From assembly GCF_001046635.1 (NCBI RefSeq), contig NZ_KQ130455.1, positions 186,001 through 250,000 on the forward strand: 64,000 nucleotides of DNA, written 5' to 3'. The notes beneath the pieces were generated by a model, which had not been told where the DNA came from, did not search any database, and saw only the letters and a list, made by a program, of their open reading frames with translations. The position numbers were made by a program, and so were the translations under genes. Positions 37,545-45,248 of the stretch are shown here, in pieces. Source of the stretch: Novosphingobium barchaimii LL02. Lineage in GTDB: Bacteria > Pseudomonadota > Alphaproteobacteria > Sphingomonadales > Sphingomonadaceae. Each line of letters opens with the position of its first letter. Position 1 is the stretch's first letter.

Positions 37545-38102
37545 ATGAACGGCAAGTTCGGGATCATGGCTGCGGCGGGTCTGGCCGCGCTGGCGCTGGC
37601 GGGCTGCGGATCGAAGGACGATGCCAAGGATGGGGCCCCCAAGTCGATCGAGCAGGTCAGGAAGGAAGCCGAAAAGCTGGTGAAGCCCGAGCCCGGTGAA
37701 TACCGCCAGGTCATGGAGATCAAGAGCCTGGACGTGCCTGGCATGCCCAAGGAAGCGGCCGAGCAGATGAAGAACGCCATGAAGGCTTCGCAGGAAGGCA
37801 GCTTCTGCCTGACCAAAACGGACGCCGATCGCGGTTTCAAGGACATGTTCAACGATGTCGGCAAGGGCAACCAGTGCACCTATTCGAAGTTCGACGTTGA
37901 TGGCGGCGTGCTGGATGCCCAGATGGAGTGCCAGTCGCAGCAAGCTGGCAAAGCAGTCATGAAAATGAAAGGCACCGTCACCGAAAAGGGTTCCGACGTG
38001 ACGGTCGCGATGGATACCAACGGTGGTCCGCCGCCGATGGGCACGATGAAGATGACGATGCACATGACCACAACGCGCCTTGGCGATTGCAAGGCTAAAT
38101 AG
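37545..38102 (+). CDS. DUF3617 family lipoprotein
   Basis: A 185-residue secreted lipoprotein (signal MNGKFGIMAAAGLAALALAG, lipobox Cys near 21). The mature part follows the DUF3617 pattern: EPGEYRQVMEIKSLDVPGM, a SFCLTKTDAD segment, and cysteines at FCLT, QCTY, ECQS and DCKAK that could pair in the periplasm. It starts at ATG 37545 after AGAGAG. Function unknown; the family is abundant in sphingomonads. Confidence 0.82.
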   Translation: MNGKFGIMAAAGLAALALAGCGSKDDAKDGAPKSIEQVRKEAEKLVKPEPGEYRQVMEIKSLDVPGMPKEAAEQMKNAMKASQEGSFCLTKTDADRGFKDMFNDVGKGNQCTYSKFDVDGGVLDAQMECQSQQAGKAVMKMKGTVTEKGSDVTVAMDTNGGPPPMGTMKMTMHMTTTRLGDCKAK

Positions 38103-38125
38103 GCGAAACTGATGCACGAAGGCCG

Positions 38126-38890
38126 ATGGATCCGCTGAACGATATCCAGGATGAGGCCCCCGGGTCCCTGCGTGACGCCATTGCGCGCCGCGCGGCCTTC
38201 GCGCGTGAGCCGCATCCGGAGGGCGTGAGGAAGCCGCCTCTGCAATTGATGCTGGCGGAACTTCGTTCGCTTTATCGCGGCGCCCATCGTGGTCAGGTGG
38301 TGCGGGCGGCGGCAAGGCCGATGCCGGTGATGCTGCTGCCGGGCTTTGCCGCGCACCCCAAGCGCATGCAACCGATGGCCGACGCGCTGGCGGCGTCAGG
38401 GCACCATGTCTACGGATGGGGGCTGGGCTTCAATTTCGGACCCAGCGAGCGCAATTTCTCCTTTCTGATGCGCCGCGTCGCGGTGATCGCGCGGGAAAGC
38501 TGGTCGCCGGTCGCACTTGTCGGCTGGAGCCTGGGGGGCCTGTTCGCGCGGGAGATCGCGCGGCGCGAGCCGGCGCTGGTGGCCAAGGTCATCACCATGG
38601 GTACGCCTTTTTCCGGCGATCCGCGCGCGAACAATGCTTGGAAAGCCTATCAGATGGTGACAGGCCATTCGGTGGACCGGCCGCCGATCGACTGCGATTT
38701 TTCGGAGAAACCAGCGGTGCCCACCGTGGCACTATGGAGCCCGCGCGACGGCATCATCCAGCCCCGCGCCGCTGCGGGCTGGCCGCACGAGCGGGACCGT
38801 GCCGTGGCGATTCGGTGCAGTCACCTCGATTTTTCGAGTTCGCCCAAAGTCGTGACCGAAGTGCTGCGCCAGCTGGATATCAAGGAATAG
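38126..38890 (+). CDS. Alpha/beta hydrolase
   Basis: A 254-residue alpha/beta hydrolase. The nucleophile elbow is GWSLGG (about 137), followed by a probable acid in SPRDGIIQPRA (about 210) and the His in CSHLDFSSSP (about 233). An oxyanion segment LLPGFAAHP precedes them. It resembles triacylglycerol-lipase or acyltransferase-type hydrolases, with unknown substrate. It starts 23 bp after the DUF3617 gene. Confidence 0.8.
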   Translation: MDPLNDIQDEAPGSLRDAIARRAAFAREPHPEGVRKPPLQLMLAELRSLYRGAHRGQVVRAAARPMPVMLLPGFAAHPKRMQPMADALAASGHHVYGWGLGFNFGPSERNFSFLMRRVAVIARESWSPVALVGWSLGGLFAREIARREPALVAKVITMGTPFSGDPRANNAWKAYQMVTGHSVDRPPIDCDFSEKPAVPTVALWSPRDGIIQPRAAAGWPHERDRAVAIRCSHLDFSSSPKVVTEVLRQLDIKE

Positions 38891-39012
38891 CCATCGCCCG
38901 GCAGGGGGGCTGCGCTTTCAAACCCTTGATGTGGTGGATGCGACCTACCGTCTCTGCGCTGCCAAAGCCTACGGTCGCAGCGGCGACCCACCGAGAGGTA
39001 TGCAAGCGTCAG

Positions 39013-39033
39013 GTTATGGTGGTGAGCGGACAT
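39013..39033. repeat. Right end of a truncated intergenic repeat
   Basis: GGTGGTGAGCGGACAT matches the right edge of the repeats between the next genes (compare GGTGGGGAGCGGACAT at 39961). No matching left end is visible, so the copy seems truncated. The rest of the gap 38891-39079 shows no gene. Confidence 0.55.
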
Positions 39034-39079
39034 TTCGCAGAGCCGACGCTTCGGCATTGATCTTCGGATTCGATGGTTC

Positions 39080-39358
39080 TCAATGATGGAGCGAAGCCGT
39101 CCGGCGCTTGACCAACAGTACGACCAGTCCTGAAAGGACAACAGTTGCAATCCAAACGCTTGAGGTAATGAGAAGAGCCAGCGCCCCCATTCCTTCCCAA
39201 TCATTGTCCCGTCCAACAGCCAGGTACCTTGCAAGCAAAGCGACGACGGGGATGAAAGCTGTCGCAAGCAGTGAAAAGGTGGGGCGTGATCTCGATAGGA
39301 GAGCAGCTATTCCCCCAGCGATTGCCGCTGTGACGCATATCGTGATGATGACACCCAT
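39080..39358 (-). CDS. Small three-helix membrane protein in immunity-like array
   Basis: A protein of about 92 residues starting MGVIITICVTAAIAGG with three predicted membrane helices (about 1-17, 27-46 and 55-83) and a short basic tail KRRTASLHH. It has no recognised family. It is the last gene, in transcription order, of the minus-strand array that starts below comM. It could be a membrane immunity protein; that is inference from context only. Confidence 0.55.
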   Translation of the reverse strand: MGVIITICVTAAIAGGIAALLSRSRPTFSLLATAFIPVVALLARYLAVGRDNDWEGMGALALLITSSVWIATVVLSGLVVLLVKRRTASLHH

Positions 39359-39411
39359 TGCGCCTTCTCCGTCCTGCGAAGCGTGTAGACTGCCGCTAAC
39401 TCGCATCGACC

Positions 39412-39484
39412 GCAAGGGGGCGCTTGCTGCCGTTCTCGCAAAATCGTCCCAGAAGGGCGCGAAGTGGTGGTTAGCTGCCGTTTG
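39412..39484. repeat. Intergenic repeat copy 2
   Basis: It begins GCAAGGGGGCGCTTGC, shared with copy 5 (41529), and its middle 46 bp (39425-39470) match copy 4 (41113-41158) at 44 positions. It ends GTGGTTAGCTGCCG, like GTGGTTAACTGCCG in copy 5. The stop codon of the following minus-strand gene lies 8 bp from its right edge. Confidence 0.75.
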
Positions 39485-39491
39485 TCTATCG

Positions 39492-39827
39492 CTAATTCAC
39501 CGCCTCTACCCAAACACGAAACGTCGAGATCAGCCGCCCAAGATCGCGAGGGCCGCACCAACCTTTGAACTTCGGCCCTTCAACACGGCAGACTAGCCAA
39601 GGCACGTCGCCATCCAGCCCTTGAACAGACTGCTCCGGCTCCGACACACCTTCGTAAACGGGTAGAAAAGCCAGCCCCTCCAATATCGTACCATCGAGAT
39701 CGACTGACAGGCTCCATCCCGGATTATCGAGCGTGTCGATTGTTACGCCGAACTGGTGCTCCCAGTCCTCATCGCATTGGGATAGGTACCATTGCATCAG
39801 CCAGTCTAAATCATCAGGTTTGCTCAT
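39492..39827 (-). CDS. Imm53-family immunity protein
   Basis: A 111-residue cytoplasmic protein. WLMQWYLSQCDEDWEHQFGV, then TIDTLDNPGWSLSVDLDGT is the signature N-terminal half of Imm53, a family of immunity proteins found in polymorphic toxin loci. No cognate toxin is in the window, which fits an orphan immunity gene protecting against toxins of competitors. The ATG at 39827 is followed by MSKPDDLD. Confidence 0.75.
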   Translation of the reverse strand: MSKPDDLDWLMQWYLSQCDEDWEHQFGVTIDTLDNPGWSLSVDLDGTILEGLAFLPVYEGVSEPEQSVQGLDGDVPWLVCRVEGPKFKGWCGPRDLGRLISTFRVWVEAVN

Positions 39828-39853
39828 TTTGCGATCTTAGCCATCTGCTTCAG

Positions 39854-39976
39854 ATGTCCGCAACTAGGCGTGAACAGCCAGTCCGGTTTTGCCGTTTCGC
39901 GGCGGTAAGCCGCCTTTCCGCTGACAGGCATCCAAGGCGGCGCGGGGAAAGGCTGAAAGTGGTGGGGAGCGGACAT
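39854..39976. repeat. Intergenic repeat copy with perfect terminal inverted repeats
   Basis: ATGTCCGC (39854-39861) and GCGGACAT (39969-39976) are perfect inverted ends of a 123-bp element. Inside, CCGCCTT pairs with AAGGCGG. It ends GGTGGGGAGCGGACAT, the same edge as the copy at 39013. It is the best-preserved member for defining the element's ends. Confidence 0.7.
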
Positions 39977-40034
39977 CCGATGCCACTAAGAACCCCGATG
40001 TGGCTTCGGTCGAACGCAAGCCATGGCTCTACGT

Positions 40035-40391
40035 TCAGCTTGGCTTCTTGGGGAAAACGGTTTTCAGATAATTGATTTTCGAAATTTCACACGACCCTTT
40101 TGTAACTCTTCCTACAATACCACCAAACTCGCATATTACATTGCCGCGCTGGTCATAGAGTATATGCTCGTTGCCGCCATCAGCGGGACGGTCCTCGGGC
40201 AAAACATGGACAGCCGTTTGGCCTTTGTATTCCACCGCTTCAATGACCGTGTGACTTCCCCAGCGCTGACTTGCTACGAGCCTATCAATCCAAGACTGAT
40301 CTTGTCGGCCAGATGTTTTAGTGCATGACACAATCGTCATGATGAACGCAGCGCATCCGATGGTGGAAAAGATTTGAATGCGGGCCTTCAT
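40035..40391 (-). CDS. Exported DUF6970-like protein
   Basis: A 118-residue protein with a signal or lipoprotein peptide (KARIQIFSTIGCAAFIMTIV, then SCTK with a possible lipobox Cys at about 23). The mature part, with WIDRLVASQRWGSHTVIEAV, HILYDQRGNVICEFGGIVGR and a final SCEI, resembles DUF6970-type periplasmic proteins with a Cys pair. AT content is higher than in the flanking core genes. In this array it may act as a periplasmic immunity protein; this is inference. Confidence 0.55.
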   Translation of the reverse strand: MKARIQIFSTIGCAAFIMTIVSCTKTSGRQDQSWIDRLVASQRWGSHTVIEAVEYKGQTAVHVLPEDRPADGGNEHILYDQRGNVICEFGGIVGRVTKGSCEISKINYLKTVFPKKPS

Positions 40392-40416
40392 GGATCAAGC
40401 CTACCGAGCGTTGCCG

Positions 40417-40575
40417 ATGTCCGCAATGTTGTCGTGTCCGGTCAGGCCGGTCTTCGCTCGGGGCAGCGGATGGCAGACGGTCAGCTATGAAGCGCAGGCA
40501 CCGCCCTGTTTAATGGCCGAAAGGGGTGGAAACCGGACTGGCGGCTTTCGGGACAGAGTAGGGCAAAGCGGACGC
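40417..40575. repeat. Intergenic repeat copy 3, divergent
   Basis: It begins with ATGTCCGC (40417-40424) and ends AAGCGGACGC (40566-40575), a 6-of-8 match to the usual right end. The interior is diverged from the other copies. Its right edge touches the stop codon of the next minus-strand gene. Confidence 0.5.
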
Positions 40576-41039
40576 TATCCGCCCAGCATTTCTACCCGTT
40601 CGTCCTCTGTGCAAAGCGCAATTGTCGCCAGCGTATGCTGCCCTTTTGCGTGCGCGACGACCGCCAAGGCACTCCTCACGACGAGGTCGTTCGTCGCTTC
40701 ACCGAGATCGCGTAACGCCAGTGGGAGAACGGCAGCCCAAGCCTGTTTGTAGTCCTGTTCGAGTTCGGGAGGAATCGACGGGCTGGCTTCGGCCAAGCGA
40801 CCTTCTTCAATAGACGCTACCAACGAGTAGGCGTTCCAGTCAGGCTCCGCCTGTTCCTCCATCATCCGGACAATCTCTCCGACCGCCGCATATGAGGCCG
40901 AATTGACAGTTCCTTGATGGTAGAGCTTTTCCCATAATTCCTGCGGGGCAGCTTCGACATGACCGCCTCGCCAAGCCTGTATTGCGGGCAGTGGATCATA
41001 GGGTTCGCCATACGCGCTTAGCCAAGGGTCTTCGGACAT
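40575..41039 (-). CDS. Helical protein of the immunity-array type
   Basis: A protein of about 154 residues, starting MSEDPWLSAYGEP. The segment LWEKLYHQGTVNSASYAAVG recalls HEAT-like helical proteins (HQGT-x4-SYAA) seen near polymorphic toxin systems. The rest is predicted all-alpha. No catalytic motif is present. A longer reading to 41129 runs into the repeat and is unlikely. The immunity role is inferred from the motif and from position. Confidence 0.55.
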   Translation of the reverse strand: MSEDPWLSAYGEPYDPLPAIQAWRGGHVEAAPQELWEKLYHQGTVNSASYAAVGEIVRMMEEQAEPDWNAYSLVASIEEGRLAEASPSIPPELEQDYKQAWAAVLPLALRDLGEATNDLVVRSALAVVAHAKGQHTLATIALCTEDERVEMLGG

Positions 41040-41056
41040 ATTTCGCTCCAACTGCG

Positions 41057-41170
41057 AGCGTCTGCTTATAGCGTCGGTGCGCAAGCTGCGGAACGGCCAA
41101 GATTGGGGCGGATGCTGCCATTCTCGCAAAATCGTCCCGGAAGGGCGCGAAGTGGTGGATGACGGACGTT
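41057..41170. repeat. Intergenic repeat copy 4
   Basis: It contains 46 bp (41113-41158) that differ from copy 2 at two positions only. The outer parts are diverged: GCGTCTGC on the left and GACGGACGTT on the right stand in for ATGTCCGC and GCGGACAT. Its right edge lies 3 bp from the stop codon of the next gene. Confidence 0.7.
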
Positions 41171-41173
41171 TGG

Positions 41174-41497
41174 TCAGGCGTTCGGGGCCTGCTCACCGAG
41201 TAAACTGACTTCGCTGCTGTCAGTAACGACCCCATGCCCATCGAGCGTCCGTAATCCGAATACCGCGTCACCGTCTCGGTCAGTGATGTGGTGTTCGGCC
41301 TGAATTAAGATCGCAGGCACATCCGCCCCATCAGCCTCATGCCAAATGGCATATTGAGGCACCTTAACCTCGAACGGCTCGCTTGGCTCAGCATCGTCGG
41401 CTTGCTGGCAGAACACCGCATCTCCTCGGTCGACGTCATCTACAGTGGCCGAGCGGCCCGCGATAAAGCCCGTGGTGGGAAGTGTAGGCCATGTCAT
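41174..41497 (-). CDS. Short acidic conserved protein of the immunity array
   Basis: A 107-residue acidic protein: FIAGRSATVDDVDRGDAVF near the start, VPQYAIWHEADGADVPAILI in the middle and QAEHH afterwards. I recognise the (I/A)GR-AT--DV--G-AVF ... IPQYA ... VQAE arrangement as a recurrent small-protein family often found with immunity genes, but I cannot name it. It is predicted beta-rich and cytoplasmic. Function unknown. Confidence 0.55.
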   Translation of the reverse strand: MTWPTLPTTGFIAGRSATVDDVDRGDAVFCQQADDAEPSEPFEVKVPQYAIWHEADGADVPAILIQAEHHITDRDGDAVFGLRTLDGHGVVTDSSEVSLLGEQAPNA

Positions 41498-41522
41498 CTC
41501 GTAAGCATCGCCTCTGCTTTTA

Positions 41523-41586
41523 ATGTCTGCAAGGGGGCGCTTGCGATCCGGCAGAATTTTGGCGCGAGAGGGTGGTTAACTGCCGA
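41523..41586. repeat. Intergenic repeat copy 5 (short)
   Basis: It begins ATGTCTGCAAGGGGGCGCTT and ends GGGTGGTTAACTGCCGA. It lacks most of the middle block of copies 2 and 4. Its right part overlaps the last codons and stop codon of the next minus-strand gene (stop at 41576-41578), so the element contributes to that gene's C-terminus. Confidence 0.6.
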
Positions 41587-41899
41587 CCGTGGCATGTTCG
41601 GAGCCGAAGATTTCCGCGAACCACGACATGTTGAGATCAAAAAACCAGCCCCGATTTTCCTCGGTGAGGAACGACGCCAACTGGGTCATTTCAAGTCCGT
41701 AACGACGACAGAAGCCTATTAATTCCCATATGTCATCGTCGGTAGGGAAACGATTGAACCGCAAGTACATGCTCGCACCCTCGCCGTAGCTATCCTCAAC
41801 AAATGACATGCGATCAATCCACTCGATGAACGCACGCTCATCGTTGTCATGAAAAAATAGGATATCGGTGGCGACGAGTTGAAGGGGCTTGTTGACCAT
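41576..41899 (-). CDS. Small conserved protein of the immunity array
   Basis: A 107-residue protein. LFFHDNDERAFIEWIDRMSF and then LRFNRFPTDDDIWELIGFCR and RYGLEMTQLASF follow a pattern I have seen in short orphan proteins of sphingomonads and xanthomonads, probably an immunity-like alpha/beta protein. No catalytic motif is visible. It is the first array gene downstream of comM. The function cannot be assigned from sequence. Confidence 0.55.
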   Translation of the reverse strand: MVNKPLQLVATDILFFHDNDERAFIEWIDRMSFVEDSYGEGASMYLRFNRFPTDDDIWELIGFCRRYGLEMTQLASFLTEENRGWFFDLNMSWFAEIFGSEHATVGS

Positions 41900-41934
41900 A
41901 CGCTATGGTGTCATCGACGCTCCCTTTGCGCAAC

Positions 41935-41953
41935 GTCTGCAACGGGGCGCTTA
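41935..41953. repeat. Repeat fragment at the comM 3' end
   Basis: GTCTGCAACGGGGCGCTTA matches the left block of copy 5 (GTCTGCAAGGGGGCGCTTG). It ends 6 bp from the comM stop codon and marks the boundary between core genome and the array. Confidence 0.5.
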
Positions 41954-41959
41954 CCGCCG

Positions 41960-43468
41960 TTAACGCACAGGTGCGCGCCGTCGATAGCTGAGCGCTTCGG
42001 CGATATGGATCCGGCCGACCGTTTCCGCGCCGCCAAGGTCCGCGATCGTGCGCGCGACCCGCAGAATGCGGGTGTAGCCACGGGCGGACAGGCGCATCGT
42101 TTCGGCGGCCTGAAGCAGCAGGCGGCGTCCGGCGTCGTCCGGGGTGGCGTGCAGGTCCAGCATCTCGCCGTCGAGTTCGGCATTGGTCCGCGCCGCGACG
42201 CCTTCGAGCCTGGCCGTCTGAACCTGCCGGGCCCGGGCTACGCGTGCGGCGACCTCGGTGCTGCCTTCCTTCGGCGGGGGCAGGGCCAAGTCCACCGCCC
42301 GCACCGGATCGACTTCTACATGCAGGTCGATCCGGTCGAGCAGGGGGCCGGAAACCTTGCTCTGGTAATCTGCGGCGCAGCGCGGCGCGCGCGAACAGGC
42401 CAGCGCCGCATCGCCAAGATGCCCGCATCGGCACGGGTTCATCGCCGCGATCAACTGGACCCGCGCCGGGTAGGTGAGGTGGGCATTGGCCCGTGCGACG
42501 GTAACTTCGCCGGTCTCCAGCGGCTGGCGCAGCGAATCGAGGGCCTGGCGCTGGAATTCGGGCAGTTCGTCAAGGAACAGCACCCCCAGATGCGCCATCG
42601 AAACCTCACCGGGGCGCACTTTCATGCCGCCGCCGGTCAGCGCCGCGATCGAGGCCGAGTGGTGCGGCGAGCGGTAGGGCCGGGCGCGGCTGATCCGCCC
42701 GCCCTCCAGCGTGCCCGAAACCGAGGCCACCATCGACACTTCCAGCGCTTCTGCCGGGGTCAGTTCGGGCAGGATGCCCGGCAGGCACGATGCCAGCAGC
42801 GATTTTCCCGCGCCGGGCGGGCCGATCATCAACAGGTTGTGCGATCCGGCCGCGGCGATCTCCAGCGCGCGGCGAGCGGTTTCCTGCCCCTTCACCTGCC
42901 GCATGTCGGCCCCGCGCGGCGGCGCCTCGACCACGCCGAGGGCGGGAACCGGCAGCACCTGCGTGCCCTTGAGGTGGTTGAGCAGGCTGATGAGGTTCGG
43001 CGTAGCGATCACCGGCACGCCGCTGGCCCAGCGCGCTTCGGACCCTTGCGCGGCAGGGCAGATCAGGCCCTTGCCGGTCTCGCTGGCGTGAAGGGCGGCG
43101 AGCAATACCCCGGGTGAGGGGATCACCCGCCCGTCCAGCGCCAGTTCGCCCACCGCCACGAAATCGGCGATCTGCTCGGCATCGACAACGCCCATCGCCG
43201 CCAGCAGCGCCAGCGCCACCGGCAGGTCGTAATGCGAGCCTTCCTTGGGCAGGTCGGCGGGGGAAAGGTTGATGGTGATCCGTTTGGGCGGCAGCGCCAG
43301 GCCCATGGCGGTGAGCGCGGCGCCGACGCGCTGCGTGCTTTCACGCACTGCCTTGTCGGGCAGGCCGACCAGCAGGAAGCCTGGCAGTCCCGGCGCGATC
43401 TGGCACTGCACCTCGACGGCGCGCGCCTCCAGCCCGAGGTACGCGACGGTCGAGACGAGTGCGACCAC
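41960..43468 (-). CDS. comM: ComM/YifB family Mg-chelatase-like AAA+ helicase
   Basis: A hexameric branch-migration helicase that helps integrate incoming DNA during natural transformation. The 502-residue protein has the N-terminal ChlI-like domain (LEARAVEVQCQIAPGLPGF, then LVGLPDKAVRES), Walker A GPPGAGKSLLA (about 215), Walker B LFLDELPEF and the C-terminal Mg-chelatase domain with a CRCGHLGD zinc-ribbon-like segment. I chose GTG 43468 (MVALVSTVAYLG) over an upstream in-frame ATG because family members start there and AAGGGATA precedes it. comM is a known insertion hotspot in other bacteria. Confidence 0.93.
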   Translation of the reverse strand: MVALVSTVAYLGLEARAVEVQCQIAPGLPGFLLVGLPDKAVRESTQRVGAALTAMGLALPPKRITINLSPADLPKEGSHYDLPVALALLAAMGVVDAEQIADFVAVGELALDGRVIPSPGVLLAALHASETGKGLICPAAQGSEARWASGVPVIATPNLISLLNHLKGTQVLPVPALGVVEAPPRGADMRQVKGQETARRALEIAAAGSHNLLMIGPPGAGKSLLASCLPGILPELTPAEALEVSMVASVSGTLEGGRISRARPYRSPHHSASIAALTGGGMKVRPGEVSMAHLGVLFLDELPEFQRQALDSLRQPLETGEVTVARANAHLTYPARVQLIAAMNPCRCGHLGDAALACSRAPRCAADYQSKVSGPLLDRIDLHVEVDPVRAVDLALPPPKEGSTEVAARVARARQVQTARLEGVAARTNAELDGEMLDLHATPDDAGRRLLLQAAETMRLSARGYTRILRVARTIADLGGAETVGRIHIAEALSYRRRAPVR

Positions 43469-43619
43469 GAAGTATCCCTTATTCCGCAAGTAAAACAACG
43501 AAGAGGGATCAGTGTAGTAAGCATTCGCTGCCCGGCGGCCACTGCGTAGTTTATGCCTTACGACGTTTTAACCGCGCTCGTGAGGTGCCGGGTAAGGGTA
43601 TCAGCCGCATCGTTAGGCC

Positions 43620-44327
43620 ATGCGCTCGTTCACTGCATGTCTCGGTCTGGTCTGCCTGTTCGCCGTTGCCCCCCTGTCGGCGCAGGTGATCGAATACGAA
43701 ACAGTCGACGTGGTTGCCGACCACTTCGATAGCGGCGGCGAGCGCAGCCTCTTCCTGACCTTCCGGGATCCGCCGCAGGCACTGGCCGCCGCGATCCCCG
43801 AGGGGCCGGCCTACGGCCCCTTCCGCGTGCTTGACGATGGCCGCGCCGCGCTGGTCGACGTCACCGATTCGCGCAGTCCGGCCCAGTTCGCGGCGATGCT
43901 TCGCGATCATCCGCGCATCACGTCGATCGAGATGGTCGACTGCCCCGGCACCGAGGACGACCTTGCCAACCTGCGTCTGGGCCGGATGATTCGCGAACAC
44001 GGCATCGCCACGCACGTCCCTGCGGGCGGCTCGGTGCGTTCGGGCGGGGTCGAGCTGTTTCTTGCCGGTGCGCATCGTTATGCCGATGTGGGCGCCGAGT
44101 TCGCCGTCCACTCCTGGATGGACGATACCGGCCTGGAACCTGACGACTATGCCGCCAGCGCGCCCGAGAATCGCCGCTACATAGACTATTACCGGCAGAT
44201 GGGCATGAGTCCGATCGAAGCCGAGGCCTTCTACGCCATGACCAATTCGGTTCCGTTCTCCTCCGCCCGCTGGTTCGGTGCGGGCGAGATGGGCCAGTGG
44301 GTCAGGCTGGAGGGCGCCGGGACCTGA
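43620..44327 (+). CDS. Exported ClpP/crotonase-like protein (COG3904-like)
   Basis: A 235-residue protein with a signal peptide (MRSFTACLGLVCLFAVAPLSA, cleavage before QVIEYE). The core ITSIEMVDCPGTEDDLANLR, LGRMIREHGIATHV and GGSVRSGGVELFLAGAHRYA follows the predicted periplasmic COG3904 group, a ClpP/crotonase-like fold. The Ser of VRSGG sits where those proteins have SAC. No partner genes are nearby. The role is unknown. Confidence 0.62.
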   Translation: MRSFTACLGLVCLFAVAPLSAQVIEYETVDVVADHFDSGGERSLFLTFRDPPQALAAAIPEGPAYGPFRVLDDGRAALVDVTDSRSPAQFAAMLRDHPRITSIEMVDCPGTEDDLANLRLGRMIREHGIATHVPAGGSVRSGGVELFLAGAHRYADVGAEFAVHSWMDDTGLEPDDYAASAPENRRYIDYYRQMGMSPIEAEAFYAMTNSVPFSSARWFGAGEMGQWVRLEGAGT

Positions 44328-44361
44328 GGGTCGGCCAGGCCTCGGTTCGAGACGAGTGGCT

Positions 44362-44619
44362 TTACTCGAAGAATGAGGCAAGCCAGCCGCGTCGGCGCGG
44401 CGGGGGTGTCTGCCCGGAAACCTTGAGCAGGTGATTGGCCAATACGGCGGCCTGGCTCTTGGTCATCATCACGGTGGTCTGAAGCGGCCTGTCGCCGTGT
44501 TCCCATGTGCTGCGTTCATGCGTCTGGATCGACAGGATCATGCGGCGACCCAGGTCCTGCGAGGTCCATCCCACAAGCACGCCGAGCCGGTTGCCTGCCG
44601 CCGCTGTCTTGTCCCCCAT
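44362..44619 (-). CDS. Small conserved hypothetical protein
   Basis: An 85-residue protein starting MGDKTAAAGNRLGVLVGWTS. It has a central SIQTHERSTWEHGDRPLQTT and a helix TKSQAAVLANHLLKVSG, then a basic, Pro-rich tail PPPRRRGWLASFFE. This looks like a small sphingomonad-type protein with a beta-sheet half and one helix. I start it at ATG 44619 rather than 44682, as the extension is Arg-rich and not conserved-looking. Function unknown. Confidence 0.6.
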   Translation of the reverse strand: MGDKTAAAGNRLGVLVGWTSQDLGRRMILSIQTHERSTWEHGDRPLQTTVMMTKSQAAVLANHLLKVSGQTPPPRRRGWLASFFE

Positions 44620-44780
44620 CGCTGATTCCCCACTTCCCCGGGCCGTGCCATGTTTCCCGGGCCGAACAATTGCGCGGCGCATGATCCGCCATCGCGCGGC
44701 GGTGCGCCATACTGGTAAATCGGCACCGGATTGTCTAAGGGGCCTCGGGTTCAGAGCGGCGTCTGCGGGTCTACTCGGCC

Positions 44781-44809
44781 TTGACTCTGATGCAGCCCTT
44801 CACTATCGG
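44781..44809 (+). promoter_or_regulatory. Candidate rpmH promoter
   Basis: TTGACT (44781-44786) is followed after 17 bp by TATCGG (44804-44809), about 87 bp before the rpmH start. The -35 is good and the -10 weak. Confidence 0.35.
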
Positions 44810-44895
44810 CCCGATCAGAGTTTAGCGGTCGTCCGGTCCGGGCGGCCCTTTTTGTTCAGGTCCTTCGGGACCAAGTTGGTATTTCGAGGACTGAC

Positions 44896-45030
44896 ATGAA
44901 GCGCACTTTCCAGCCGAGCAACCTTGTTCGCGCCCGTCGTCACGGTTTCCGTTCGCGCATGGCGACTGTTGGTGGCCGCAAGGTCATCCGCGCACGCCGC
45001 GCCCGCGGCCGCGCAAAGCTTTCGGCCTGA
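44896..45030 (+). CDS. rpmH: Ribosomal protein bL34
   Basis: A 44-residue basic protein of the large ribosomal subunit, beginning [20 protein letters not shown] and ending ARGRAKLSA. It is a perfect family match in length and sequence. It leads the rpmH-rnpA-yidD-yidC-engB cluster, a widely conserved order. Hairpins follow it before rnpA, which probably raises L34 output relative to the downstream genes. Confidence 0.97.
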   Translation: MKRTFQPSNLVRARRHGFRSRMATVGGRKVIRARRARGRAKLSA

Positions 45031-45042
45031 TTCGCCGGTAGC

Positions 45043-45121
45043 GGCAGGGACCTGGTCCCTGCCTGACGGCGCCAGACCACGCTTTCGCCGCTTGGCGAGG
45101 GCTTGGTCTGGCGCCGTTTTG
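45043..45121 (+). terminator. Tandem hairpins, second a Rho-independent terminator, between rpmH and rnpA
   Basis: First hairpin: GGCAGGGA and TCCCTGCC around a short loop (45043-45063). Second: ACGGCGCCAGACCA (45066-45079) pairs perfectly with TGGTCTGGCGCCGT (45104-45117), followed by TTTT. The position suggests partial termination inside the cluster. Confidence 0.75.
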
Positions 45122-45248
45122 CTTTGGCGCGAATCGGCGCTGTCCGTTTGGCGGGTATCGCCGGCGGCATAAGCTCCATGGTCCGTTCGGCAACGAATGG
45201 AGAGTGGCGTTCTTCCATTTTCGCGGGACGATCACCAGTTACTCACCC

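Noticed and set aside
38891-41959. Integron attC sites between the small genes
   Set aside because: GCTAAC and GTTAGC occur near the repeats, but the core-site patterns GTTRRRY and RYYYAAC are not met and there is no intI gene in the window.
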